The notes under the pieces are model-generated. The model did no database searches, was not told the DNA's origin, and worked only from the letters and a program-made list of their open reading frames with translations. The position numbers and the translations under genes were made by a program. 64,000 bases of DNA from the NCBI GenBank assembly GCA_037355855.1, contig CM074762.1, forward strand, positions 3,348,001-3,412,000, read 5' to 3'. Positions 21,801-31,249 of the stretch are shown piece by piece (position 1 is the first letter of the stretch; each line of letters opens with the position of its first letter). Source of the DNA: Pseudo-nitzschia pungens (Eukaryota; Bacillariophyta; Bacillariophyceae; Bacillariales; Bacillariaceae).

Positions 21801-24182
21801 ATGAGTTCCACAAGCCAAATTGCGACAACAACAGCGAGGGTACTGTTACTCCTTTCGTTGCCCGCCGCTATTATATCCGAAGGGGTTGACGGTGGGTTCC
21901 AGAGTGGACCAAGCCCCGGATCCTTCTACTCCGGTGGCATGTCGTATCGAAGCGGCTCGAATGTAGTCTGGTTGGCGGGAAGCCACTACAACACAAACTT
22001 GAATGACCACGACGGAACTCCAAACGATCTAATGCAAGGAACAGAGCTTGATGGAGCCTCGAGTTGCTATGTCGCAAAATTGGATCTGAACTCCAAGACG
22101 GATACCTTCCATACTCTTGATGACTGGAAATCTTACGGAAACCCCGGGAAAATAGAGTCGTGCTCGTCTATCGCGGCAAGCTCACAGTCGGATGCTTTTG
22201 TCGTAGGAAGTGTAGGCGAAGGAGGCCTGTTCTCGGATGGATATCCCATGCAAGGTCTCTTGTCGGTCCTGGATCCTAACACCCTCGAATTCCTCGACGC
22301 AACTCTGATCAAGTCAGCCGAGGACCCTGCTCGATTTATGGTCTATCCCCTGGACGTCGTTCACGACAACCGAAGAGCCAACATTTACATCGCCGCGCTA
22401 ACCTCCGTCGACAACGTGGAAAATCCCATCACGGACAACGAACCCAACTGGAACGAAAAGCAAAAAATTGGTTCTGGATTTGACGTCACCGTCGTCAAGA
22501 TCAACACAAGACAAGAGAAACCCATCGCCGAATGGGTCAAACACTTTCCCCTCGACTTGGATTCCGATGGCAGCACACCACCGGTCTTTGTTGCAGGTCT
22601 GATTCTTCAAAAGGACGAGGCTGGAATCAATCACGTGATCCTCTCGGGTAGCACACGTGGTACCGGGGAGGCCTTCGGTCCTGCCGACCCCAATTCCACC
22701 GACGAAGATGGGTTCATCGTGCAGCTAAACCCAAGCGATGGGAGCTTCCTCAAACAAAAACGCCACAAGGGTGTTGACCATACATTCAAAGAAAGCTTGA
22801 GGGAGGGAACCGAAACGGATGATTTCATCAAGGGCATTTGCAACAATCGTGGAGCCTATATGGATGGCGGAAACAGTGACGTGTTTTACGTGGTAGGAGG
22901 AACCAAGGGCGACATGACCACGGACGGGCAGGGACTCCAAGACCTGGAAAACAATGCTGGATTTCAGTTTGGCGGTGGTGTAGAAATCAAAAACAAGGAG
23001 ATTTGGAACCGAGAAGAATCTCTCATGCCCTTTTTGAGACAAGTTAGCATCACCAAGGGCTTAGCACCCAACTGGACCACTCAATGGGCCGCAATGCCCG
23101 GTGAAGTTCCTGCTGGTCAGAAATTGCCCACTTCGGCATATGCTGTAGATTGTTACGTGGACAACGACAGAGAAGCCGTTTATGTGGTTGGAAATGTCAT
23201 GCAAGGAGCAAAGATGTCTCAGGGTGACATTGAAATGGTCAACCAGGGAGGAGATGATATTTGGGTTGCCAAGGTCGACGTGAATAGCGGAAATGTCTTT
23301 TGGTTGACCCAATTGGGAAGCATGGACGACGAGAAGGCTGCTCACTATGGAAGTGTTGTTGTCAACCAGGAAGGAAACGTACTCATCTATGGCGACACTA
23401 ACGGAAATATGTACCGCCAGCGCAATCCAGGAGAATCAAAAGATGTTACCGACATGTTCCTCATGACTGTTGATGGCACCACTGGAGCTGTTCTGGACAA
23501 GTATTACCTTGGCGGAACCTCTAGTGCCTCCGTGGCGGACACCATCAATGGAATTCCCCCTGTTGTCATTAACGATGTCGCTCCGACCATGCCACCAGTT
23601 ACTCTCGCACCACCCGTTCCGGCACCCGTTCCGGCACCGGTGCCAGCACCCGTGCCAGCACCCGTTCCTGCTCCAGTGCCAGCACCCGTCCCAGCACCGG
23701 TTTCCGACCCCGTTTCAGAAGTGAAGAAAAATGAGGCGGGAGGAAAGTCAAGCAAGGCGGGTTTGGTCATTGGCATCCTCTTTGGACTTTTTGCGTTCTC
23801 GGTTGTCTTCCTCTACTTTTATGCCCGACAGGTGCGAAAGCGAAAGGCCGAAGCCCAAAAATCTTCCATCTTTGCCTGCCTTCAACAATTCGACGTGGAA
23901 GACATCGACCTGCGCCGATCTCCTCCTGGTGGATGGCACGGCACCTACATGAACAAGCTTGCACATGGCGTGAACAATGCCGATGAGTTGCAGGCCGAGA
24001 GCACGTCGGCTGCCTACCACGATACCCCCATGACCCATTCCAGTGTCGCCAAGGATGCTCTGTTCATGGACGACTCGGGGAAGGCTGATTCGGGTGCCGG
24101 AAGTGGATACAAAGACGATTTCCAAATCGACGACGAGGACGAGGTTGATGTGCGACTCAACTCTTCCAATAAGATCGTCTAA
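21801..24182 (+). CDS. type I membrane protein, β-propeller-like ectodomain
   Basis: A 793-residue, intronless protein. A signal peptide spans residues 1-26 (ARVLLLLSLPAAIIS). The large extracellular part has repeated strand-turn motifs of the form 'VVGxxxG...DxxVxKxDxxSGxxxW' (e.g. DDIWVAKVDVNSGNVFWLTQ, VLIYGDTNGNM). These look like β-propeller (SBBP-type) repeats. A PVPA tandem linker (about 600-640) is followed by a TM helix (GLVIGILFGLFAFSVVFLYFY, about 655-676). A basic stop-transfer (RQVRKRKAE) and an acidic cytoplasmic tail come last. The likely location is plasma membrane or another endomembrane. The ligand is unknown. It converges with the next gene. Confidence 0.85.
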   Translation: MSSTSQIATTTARVLLLLSLPAAIISEGVDGGFQSGPSPGSFYSGGMSYRSGSNVVWLAGSHYNTNLNDHDGTPNDLMQGTELDGASSCYVAKLDLNSKTDTFHTLDDWKSYGNPGKIESCSSIAASSQSDAFVVGSVGEGGLFSDGYPMQGLLSVLDPNTLEFLDATLIKSAEDPARFMVYPLDVVHDNRRANIYIAALTSVDNVENPITDNEPNWNEKQKIGSGFDVTVVKINTRQEKPIAEWVKHFPLDLDSDGSTPPVFVAGLILQKDEAGINHVILSGSTRGTGEAFGPADPNSTDEDGFIVQLNPSDGSFLKQKRHKGVDHTFKESLREGTETDDFIKGICNNRGAYMDGGNSDVFYVVGGTKGDMTTDGQGLQDLENNAGFQFGGGVEIKNKEIWNREESLMPFLRQVSITKGLAPNWTTQWAAMPGEVPAGQKLPTSAYAVDCYVDNDREAVYVVGNVMQGAKMSQGDIEMVNQGGDDIWVAKVDVNSGNVFWLTQLGSMDDEKAAHYGSVVVNQEGNVLIYGDTNGNMYRQRNPGESKDVTDMFLMTVDGTTGAVLDKYYLGGTSSASVADTINGIPPVVINDVAPTMPPVTLAPPVPAPVPAPVPAPVPAPVPAPVPAPVPAPVSDPVSEVKKNEAGGKSSKAGLVIGILFGLFAFSVVFLYFYARQVRKRKAEAQKSSIFACLQQFDVEDIDLRRSPPGGWHGTYMNKLAHGVNNADELQAESTSAAYHDTPMTHSSVAKDALFMDDSGKADSGAGSGYKDDFQIDDEDEVDVRLNSSNKIV

Positions 24183-24883
24183 AAGGATTTGAACAATAAT
24201 CATTTGGGTTTGATTGTCGGTGATTGATCGTTAATCCTTGGCGATTCGATTCCCCCGAACGAAAACGATGAGTCCTACAATGCATCACACGACGTGCTCG
24301 ACGCATATATCAGTCCGCCGCCCGTTTTTCAGATACACGAGTCATGTGGCTTGACTTGTTTTCACACACAAACCATTGCGTTCCCCGTCGCTCTTGCTCA
24401 ATAACGACTGCACTGCCGTTCTCGTACGCAAGCAGCCTGCAGAGTTGTTTTTGCAACACAGAAATATTACTATGATTTCTGTTTTACATATTTAAAAAAA
24501 TGTACATTAACACAACATGCACAGCAAAATTATACGATTGCATTATTTGTCGAATATCAATCAAGTCTCTACGATGCATTTTGCCCGTAGTTCCAATCCT
24601 GTATCTGCTCTCCATACTTGGCGGTCCCCTCTTCCGTTCAGCCAAGAACAAACCGACAGACGTGTTACGATGGTAGTAAAACAACCGCATTCGAGGGACA
24701 AAGGGACTCCCGTTTACGTTCAAATGCTTTTCGTTTTCGCTCCCTTTATTTCATAGACACTATGCTATTACAATATCATGAATGCTAAGTATTACGAAGT
24801 AATTAATATCTACGATAGACTGATTCGCAGTGCTTGTTGGTTCCGTCAAAACGAACGTTTCCTTTCTTCGACCGATCTTTCGT
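24183..24883. other. intergenic between convergent genes
   Basis: Shared 3' region. No ORF or structured element is supported. Confidence 0.4.
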
Positions 24884-26740
24884 TCATATGGAGGCCTGTG
24901 TTTTAGTCCGTGGAAAGAAAAACTTCTCCTTGTCGTTCGAATGGCAACCACTAGCAGCGTTGCTCGCGGCAGTGGTCAAATAGGTGTCGCCCACAGTGCA
25001 TCCCCTACCGATGGCTTTGCCACTATTCAGGATGGATGTTATCGGATACTTGGAGAGTTTGATGGGTGGAGTTATCTCGAATGTTTCGTCCAAAGCCGCA
25101 GTGACATCCGATGATATTGTTGCCGAGTCGTCGGTGGCACCATTGTTTCCCGCCGCGGTTGGGGTCTTGGTTGGTGCCAATGGCGACTTGAGGTAGAGAT
25201 TGTGCACCTCACGCTGGATCTCCCGGATAGAATCCTGGAAGTTTTCGGACATGGTATGGGGAGACGAGAGGCAGGAATGGCAGCCTCTGCCTTCCACGTC
25301 GTGAGTGGTAGTAGCACCAATCTCAGAGGTGGGTGACATCGTAACGGCGTCGCACACGCTGTGATCGCAGACTTGGTGAACCACCGGTGGTTTTGATTCG
25401 GTTTCAATGGGAGCGTCAGTTTTGGGCTCGATCTCGGAAGCAGCCGTCACGGTGGCTTCCGGAGAGGTACAAGGGTGATCTGGAGCAACCTGCGTGACAT
25501 CTTCGGCATCAAACATGGCCTGAAAGGTCACCGAAGTGGGTGAGTAAGCCGTGCAGTCGTCATCAGGTTTTGGTTTCTTCGTCGTAGAACCAGGCTGCTG
25601 TATCAACAACGATGGCGACTCCAACAGGGTGCTCATAGTAGGAGTAGCGTTTTTTCGGAGAATCCGAAAATCGTTTTCGTTGAGAACGTTGCTGCTTCCC
25701 ATGCTGCTCTCACAGGTCGAAGACTCGTCTTCGAAAATGTGCGATACCTTGTGGGGATCGGTAGTGTTGGTGGTAGTCTTGACGATGGAAATTGCAGCAT
25801 TGGAAGGATGGGACTTCTTGGACTTGGTCCTATTCGGTTTGAGACCAACAGACTGAACACTGGCCGACTTGGAATTGGTATTGTCTTTCTGGTCCATGCG
25901 CTTCAGGATTCGCACGATCCGATCCTTGCGCTGAACCTTGTTTGTGCCAATATCCTTGATGCTTCGGGCAATGACTTCCACTGATACATTCTCTTCTGGT
26001 TCTTCTTCTCTGCTGCTATCGTTTCCGCCCTTCGAAGTGCCATCCGTTTCGATACTGTCGTTGACTATTCCGTTCGAAGCTTCGGTGGGTGTCGAGGACA
26101 CCTGACTCGTTTCAGCTTCTTGGTTGTGTTCGGGATTCGATCTCGAAACAACAGTGACTACCACAGTGTCGTGGATCCGGTGCTTCTCGTTCTTTTTCCC
26201 GCTGCATTGCTGTAGCTGTGATGAATCTGTTGCTGCCTGCTGAGATTCCATCTGTTCGTTCGAGGGATGCGCGTTGTTGGAATACTCGGAGGAAAAGGTC
26301 CGAGTAGAAATCATCGACACCCCCGAAGAACAGTCCCAGTCGTCCTCGTTGACCATAAAGGGTGATTCCATTTCCGGCTGCGACTCCAAGTGCGATGCCT
26401 GTCCCGGTGTCTGTAGCCGGTCCAAAGCAGTGACCGGTCGAGGGTCCGTCGTATCATCCCCATCGTTTGTCATTTCGTCGTACGTCCACAACGATGACGT
26501 GCGCATGGATGGATGAAAGAGGGGCAGCGACGCCTCCACGAGAACGGCGTCGGGCTTCTTGGTCTTGCTGGGCGTGGTTTTGCGAACGGGGCTGTTCCCA
26601 CTGCTGGTGCTGCTGGTGCTGTAACCATTCGAGACGAACGAATAGTTGAGAAGGGCGTCCTTCTTCTTGGCGTTGCTCGAGCTCTTGTTGTCGTCCTTGT
26701 GCTTGCGGCCGAGGCGCCGGATCGACTTGAAGATCGCCAT
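24884..26740 (-). CDS. Ser/Thr-rich low-complexity protein (618 aa)
   Basis: No family recognised. It begins MAIFKSIRRLGRKHKDD, a basic amphipathic start. It stays hydrophilic throughout, rich in S, T, D and E, with many SP/TP sites. No TM segment or catalytic motif is visible. Short patches recur, such as NDFRILRKN and EIQREVHNLYL near residue 510, plus KYPITSILNSGKAIGRG near the C-terminus. A (GGATT)n microsatellite lies about 70-110 nt upstream of the ATG. The absence of stops over 618 codons and a normal Kozak-like start support a real gene. It could be a disordered regulatory or scaffold protein. Confidence 0.7.
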   Translation of the reverse strand: MAIFKSIRRLGRKHKDDNKSSSNAKKKDALLNYSFVSNGYSTSSTSSGNSPVRKTTPSKTKKPDAVLVEASLPLFHPSMRTSSLWTYDEMTNDGDDTTDPRPVTALDRLQTPGQASHLESQPEMESPFMVNEDDWDCSSGVSMISTRTFSSEYSNNAHPSNEQMESQQAATDSSQLQQCSGKKNEKHRIHDTVVVTVVSRSNPEHNQEAETSQVSSTPTEASNGIVNDSIETDGTSKGGNDSSREEEPEENVSVEVIARSIKDIGTNKVQRKDRIVRILKRMDQKDNTNSKSASVQSVGLKPNRTKSKKSHPSNAAISIVKTTTNTTDPHKVSHIFEDESSTCESSMGSSNVLNENDFRILRKNATPTMSTLLESPSLLIQQPGSTTKKPKPDDDCTAYSPTSVTFQAMFDAEDVTQVAPDHPCTSPEATVTAASEIEPKTDAPIETESKPPVVHQVCDHSVCDAVTMSPTSEIGATTTHDVEGRGCHSCLSSPHTMSENFQDSIREIQREVHNLYLKSPLAPTKTPTAAGNNGATDDSATISSDVTAALDETFEITPPIKLSKYPITSILNSGKAIGRGCTVGDTYLTTAASNAASGCHSNDKEKFFFPRTKTQASI

Positions 26741-28064
26741 GGTCTTTTGTCAGGGGAGTGGTGGTGTGGCACAGATACAATGCGACGGATTTAAATGAAG
26801 GATAATGGATCGGATTGGATTGGATTGGATCGGATCGGATTGGACTAGATTTAGATTGGAATGCAATGCAATGCAGCAAAGTGCAGCACGACTTGCACTA
26901 TTCCAAGGCAACGAAGAAAGTTCCGCGACACGCGATGTCGTATCAGAACTGTCCTTTGGGAGACTATGATGCGAATGAAAGTTTGATGGAGGACAACCCA
27001 ACTCGGGGTCTGTGTCTTCTCCTATGCTTTGGATGACAAGAAGCAGATGGCTGTATCCATTGCCATCTGATGATTCCAAAAATCAACAGCGAATTTTGCC
27101 AAAGAACGTCCCTAGTCAGGACAACCGTGACGTTCTTTGGGAGGAACAATGTCGGGTGCTTGTGCCAGTACGATACCGTACCATAATATTATTCCAAACC
27201 AAGACGAAGAGTATCGCACAGAGCAGTAATCTTATTACTCGTAAGGTTACCGTTCTGTATCAAAAAGAAGACGCGTCTTGGTTCGGACTGCGAGAGAAAC
27301 GGAGCGAATTTTCAAAATAACCGTCTGGGAATGATTCCTTCGTGGCGGTAACTCGTTGGTCACGCTATACAAGATCCTCCGGCTACTTTCAAAAAGAGTA
27401 ACGCCCGACCTGGCAATAGTGAAGAACGAAGCATTTGAAGGCGAGAACTATTGCTTCCCGCCCTGGATTGCATTGGCCGGCTCGGCGGAACACATTCATT
27501 ATGTCATACGTGACCTAGCGATAAAAAAATTGTCGATTTTTGATTGGCGCGCCATCACCCTGCGAAACAACCACAAGTTTGCGGCACTCTTTCTTGGAGG
27601 GAAAAACTTTGGGTTGAAGCGATTCGAACACAGAACCGATTGCGAATTGGAATATTGCATGCAGCACCATGCCAATACTACCGTGTTAGCACCATTTACC
27701 GTTATTGTAAGGTTACCATCCACGTAGTGGAATTTGTCCTCCTGTAAAATAACTGTCGAAATTGAAAACAGCAGGCAAGCAATCCTTTCCCTCAATCAAA
27801 AACAATGCGGCCACGACGAGTTTTCCTCCCCAATGAAACGGGACTCTGCGAGCAGCGTTTTCACTTTTCGCGAACTTCGAGCAGGAGTTGCTTCGAGCAG
27901 TTGCTCGATGTCAAAACACAATACACAAAACACCAGTGTGTAAGATTAGTCCTACCATAGCATTGTTCCACCTACCGGTACCTGGTACAGACAATATCAG
28001 TAAGGCCACATAGTACTAGTCACTGATTTCGTGTGACAGTCAGCAAAATCATCTCAGTACAGAA
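26741..28064. other. intergenic with (GGATT)n microsatellite
   Basis: (GGATT/GGATC)n at about 26806-26850. The rest to the transposon's left TA shows only small ORFs without domain signals. Confidence 0.4.
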
Positions 28065-28066
28065 TA

Positions 28067-28405
28067 CTACGTAATTCTTATCAGCTGTCCCCCCTCCGGT
28101 TTAAGAAGAAAAAAAAGTTTTTTTGTGGCGATTTGACGCAAACTTCGAAAAACTCTGTAGTACAAATTTCTACGTAATTTAGTGTAGGATCAATCGTGCT
28201 CTATTAGGCTCTGTTTCGACACTGTTGTCAGAGCACTGATTTTTTCATTCTTTTGACAACACCTTCTTGTTTCGACCGGGACCATGGTGATTGCCCAAAT
28301 CCTGTTACAACAGCTCCTTTGAACCCATTTTTCTTCTCCAGAGCAACCCTTGCATCGAGAGTGCATCTGAGCCCTTTTTCTGCTGAAAAATCGACCTTCG
28401 TAGCA
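28067..28405 (+). repeat. left long terminal inverted repeat
   Basis: Pairs with 32400-32711. The outer part carries TTCTTATCAGCTGTCCCCCC and a poly-A/poly-T hairpin (AAAAAAAAGTTTTTTT). The inner part contains CGACCGGGACCATGG. The 28464 gene starts about 60 nt inside it, so the repeat probably supplies the promoter. Confidence 0.85.
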
Positions 28406-28463
28406 AAAATACCCCCTCCTTCTTTCTTCGACCGACGAGACCTTCTTCTTCGACAATTCCACC

Positions 28464-29111
28464 ATGGCGCAACAAATCCAGCCCTCAGCAGCAGCCCGCG
28501 AGACTCTAAAACAAGCGATCGAGCGCCAACTGAACCACAGAACTGAAGTGGATGAAAAAACCATGGAAATTGCAGTCAAAAAGCTTGCAAATAACAAGAA
28601 ATTCTTGGGGACCAAAAGTGAGAAATTGGCGCAGATCAAGAAGATTGGGGATGAGTTGATAATTAGATTCTTCAGACAACAGAAGAATAAAAAGCGAGTC
28701 GCTGATGATATCAAACTACTTACTAAACTGCCTCTCTTACACAGAGCAAAGACATCAAAAGAAGACGTCGCATTGGTTGTTTTCTACGTTGCAGAAATTC
28801 TGTACTCGTGCGACGCAAGGGTAGGAGGGAACAAAGAAGTTGGTGATTGCGTCAACCCCTTCAGAGATGCTTATACTGCGCTAATGAGTGAGGTACGAGA
28901 GCAAATCGAAGTGAACAACAAGAATTACCTTATCAAGCAGTCTCCAGAAGAAGTCAGTCGGCTCTTCTTGGAAGGGGGGGGGAAACTACCAGACGATGAA
29001 CTCCTTCGGACGTGCCCATTTTGCTCCCATTCGTATGTGGATGAACCGGCTACCAATTCGGCTGTAATGGATAGAAATAGAGCATTGGCAGCTGATTTCG
29101 AGGCCAAATGA
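28464..29111 (+). CDS. transposon accessory protein, N-terminal part (215 aa)
   Basis: Starts at an ACCATGG context just inside the left terminal repeat. The product is helical and basic at first (residues 1-75, KKLANNKKFLGTKSEKLAQI). A helical domain follows (KEDVALVVFYVAEILYSCD), and it ends with CPFCSHSYVDEPATN and a short helix. The C-terminal CPFC looks like the first half of a zinc-binding unit whose remaining Cys/His lie in the next ORF. The stop codon overlaps that ORF's ATG in an ATGA. A GTATGT donor (29033) and a TACAG acceptor (ending 29121) could instead join the two in frame by removing 89 nt, giving about 612 residues. A one-base change in a formerly single ORF is the third option. 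Confidence 0.65.
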   Translation: MAQQIQPSAAARETLKQAIERQLNHRTEVDEKTMEIAVKKLANNKKFLGTKSEKLAQIKKIGDELIIRFFRQQKNKKRVADDIKLLTKLPLLHRAKTSKEDVALVVFYVAEILYSCDARVGGNKEVGDCVNPFRDAYTALMSEVREQIEVNNKNYLIKQSPEEVSRLFLEGGGKLPDDELLRTCPFCSHSYVDEPATNSAVMDRNRALAADFEAK

Positions 29112-30391
29112 GGGAATACAGGAGCAACAATGGGCATTATACGAATGCCGTTGGAGAGAGGAGCAATCGGACTCCGCCAAAGCCACAATACAAGCATGAA
29201 GTCCTCCAATGCCATTGCCATCAGATCACTTGCGTCAGCGCTGCTGGAAATGGATCATGTAGGGATTGCAACGCGAATGGTGCGAAACTGGATAGCAACA
29301 ACAATTGCAAGTGCCCGGTCTGTTCTTGTAATTGCAGTTTTGCATACAAAAAAAATTGTGTAGACATGATTTCTATCAACAAGGGAGCAGAGAAGATTGC
29401 TGACAAGGAAAACATCCACACTGGCAACGCTGCGGCTGGGAAAGCAATTGCATCAATCTTTGCTGCCTCTGCAATGGAAGCGCACGCTGCTCAAACTGCA
29501 GTTATCCATGCACGAAATGGAAAAACTGACGCTAGTGACGCGTTTCATACAGAGAATCTGTATTTCCAGGGAGCAAGTCGCATGTTGATGGCGGATCCTT
29601 CTATCAACCTGTCATCTCTGCGGGATTTTGCTGGGACTGCTGTCAATATTGCCCTCCCTGGCGGCGCTGTTTATGATACTCGACTTCTTGGCAAAGAGAA
29701 CGGCGGTTTTCGGGAGAGGAACAATCGTCTGGAGATGAGACCTCCAGCACCAAGAAATGCCGCTCCGACAGTTGCAACAATCAGTCCAATCCCACCAGCC
29801 AAAGAAACGCCAGCGATGGCAACTCCTCCAGCAACGCTGCCAACTCTCGGTCCGTTCGATCCATCCAGCAGCGAGATGATGAAAAAGCCACCCCCCAAGA
29901 AATCTCAGCATAAAATTCCGATCTCCGCAACCATGAAGACGTTTCTTTCTGTCAACGCTACAGTGAACGGCGGGGTAAAGATGCCATCCGCAACGTCACA
30001 AGCGCAGGTGGACCACCAGATGATCGATTTGGATGATGACGATTCTGTTGTCTCTGTTCTTTCGTATGAGAAAAAACCCCAATACAAAAAAAAGAAGCCT
30101 GCTGTCAACACGCCGCGTTCTTCTTTTGTGAGGCGAACCCGGATTCGGTTGATTGGTCGAGCCACTGAACCAGTGATGAACGTTGATACTGATATCCCCT
30201 CTTCTCCAGAATCGACTGTTGTACAGGATGCCATCCATTTCTGTGAGCTTCCAATAGAAAGAGTGAAGGATATTGCCGAATGTGTCTTGGACTCGAACAA
30301 GAATGCGAGTCCTGATCAACTCAAGCGCGCTGTTGATCAATTCTTTCCCTTCCCTTCCACGTTGAAGAAGAAAGCAAAGAAGAACAAGTAG
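29108..30391 (+). CDS. transposon accessory protein, Cys-rich C-terminal part (427 aa)
   Basis: The N-terminal ~85 residues contain a dense Cys/His cluster (CHCHQITC, CRDCNANG, CKCPVCSCNCS). Together with CPFC at the end of the upstream ORF it would complete a zinc-binding domain of the type I associate with diatom orphan transposon genes. The remainder is low-complexity: an Ala-rich helix, a Pro-rich region (about 215-260), an acidic patch with DDDDSVVSV, and a basic C-terminus (KKKAKKNK). The latter suggests nuclear location and DNA binding. The exact heptapeptide ENLYFQG occurs at 29552-29572. The frame is −1 relative to the upstream ORF. Confidence 0.6.
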   Translation: MREYRSNNGHYTNAVGERSNRTPPKPQYKHEVLQCHCHQITCVSAAGNGSCRDCNANGAKLDSNNNCKCPVCSCNCSFAYKKNCVDMISINKGAEKIADKENIHTGNAAAGKAIASIFAASAMEAHAAQTAVIHARNGKTDASDAFHTENLYFQGASRMLMADPSINLSSLRDFAGTAVNIALPGGAVYDTRLLGKENGGFRERNNRLEMRPPAPRNAAPTVATISPIPPAKETPAMATPPATLPTLGPFDPSSSEMMKKPPPKKSQHKIPISATMKTFLSVNATVNGGVKMPSATSQAQVDHQMIDLDDDDSVVSVLSYEKKPQYKKKKPAVNTPRSSFVRRTRIRLIGRATEPVMNVDTDIPSSPESTVVQDAIHFCELPIERVKDIAECVLDSNKNASPDQLKRAVDQFFPFPSTLKKKAKKNK

Positions 30392-30392
30392 G

Positions 30393-30600
30393 TTGTCGCG
30401 TCTCCACCGGGCGATTGTCGCGTCTCCACCATTGTCAGTTGTCGCGTCTCCACCATTGTCGGTTGTCGCGTCTCCACCATTGTCGGTTGTCACGTCTCCA
30501 CCATTGTCGATTGTCGAGTCTCCACCACCATTGTCGATTGTCGCGTCTCCACCACCATTGTCAATTGTATATTGTCGCGTCTCCACCATTGTCAGCAACC
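30393..30600 (+). repeat. 24-bp minisatellite GTCGCGTCTCCACCATTGTC
   Basis: About eight copies of a unit of 24-27 bp start directly after the accessory gene stop. Inverted copies lie at 31155-31245, so the two arrays face each other inside the transposon. ORFs crossing it are repeat translations. Confidence 0.85.
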
Positions 30601-31154
30601 AAGTTGCTGTTGTTGTTGCTGCTGCTGTTTGCTGTTTGCTGTTTGCAGAATTAGAAATTATGAAGCGCTTGCTGCTTGCTGCTGCTTACTGGATCGATTG
30701 AGAGCAATCGATCGATTCGTGTTTTGGTGTTCCAGTTTTCATGTAACATATGTTCGATATCCATCATTGTAGATATATAATCTCTAAAGACAACTCTAAC
30801 CTATCAGATTACAAGCATGTCGGACTTCAATCCCATCAGTTCTTCTATAGTTTGCGGCACCGGTCGACTTCAATCCCACCACCTGGACGTCCAAGGTTTT
30901 CTATTGTACCTATCTTCGATATCCACCAATAGAGATGAATATAATTGAATCCCACAAGTGTTCTATACTTAACTGTGGGAGTGACACGGGAGTGACATGG
31001 GAGTGATCGACTGCCGGCGCTATTGGGTACAAGCGAAAACCTATTTCGAAGCAACTGGTAGAGCAAACTGGAGCAACACTAATTCATTATTTCTATTTTT
31101 GCAACTCTGCAAAAGAAAATATAAACTACCACTAAGAAATACAACAAAAATCGA
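30601..31154. other. transposon interior between inverted minisatellites
   Basis: A TTGCTG/CTGTTTG-rich stretch (30600-30690), then AT-rich sequence with two similar blocks containing 'ggacttcaatcccatcagtt' / 'cgacttcaatcccaccacct' (about 30820 and 30867). No gene is supported. Confidence 0.4.
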
Positions 31155-31249
31155 CAATCGACAATGGTGGGGACGCTGCTGGAGACTCGACAATCGACAA
31201 TGGTGGAGACGTGACAACCGACAATGGTGGAGACGCGACAATACACTCG
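31155..31249 (-). repeat. inverted copies of the 24-bp minisatellite
   Basis: Three to four copies of GACAATGGTGGAGACGCGAC, the reverse complement of the 30393-30600 unit. It ends at the transposase stop codon. Confidence 0.8.
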
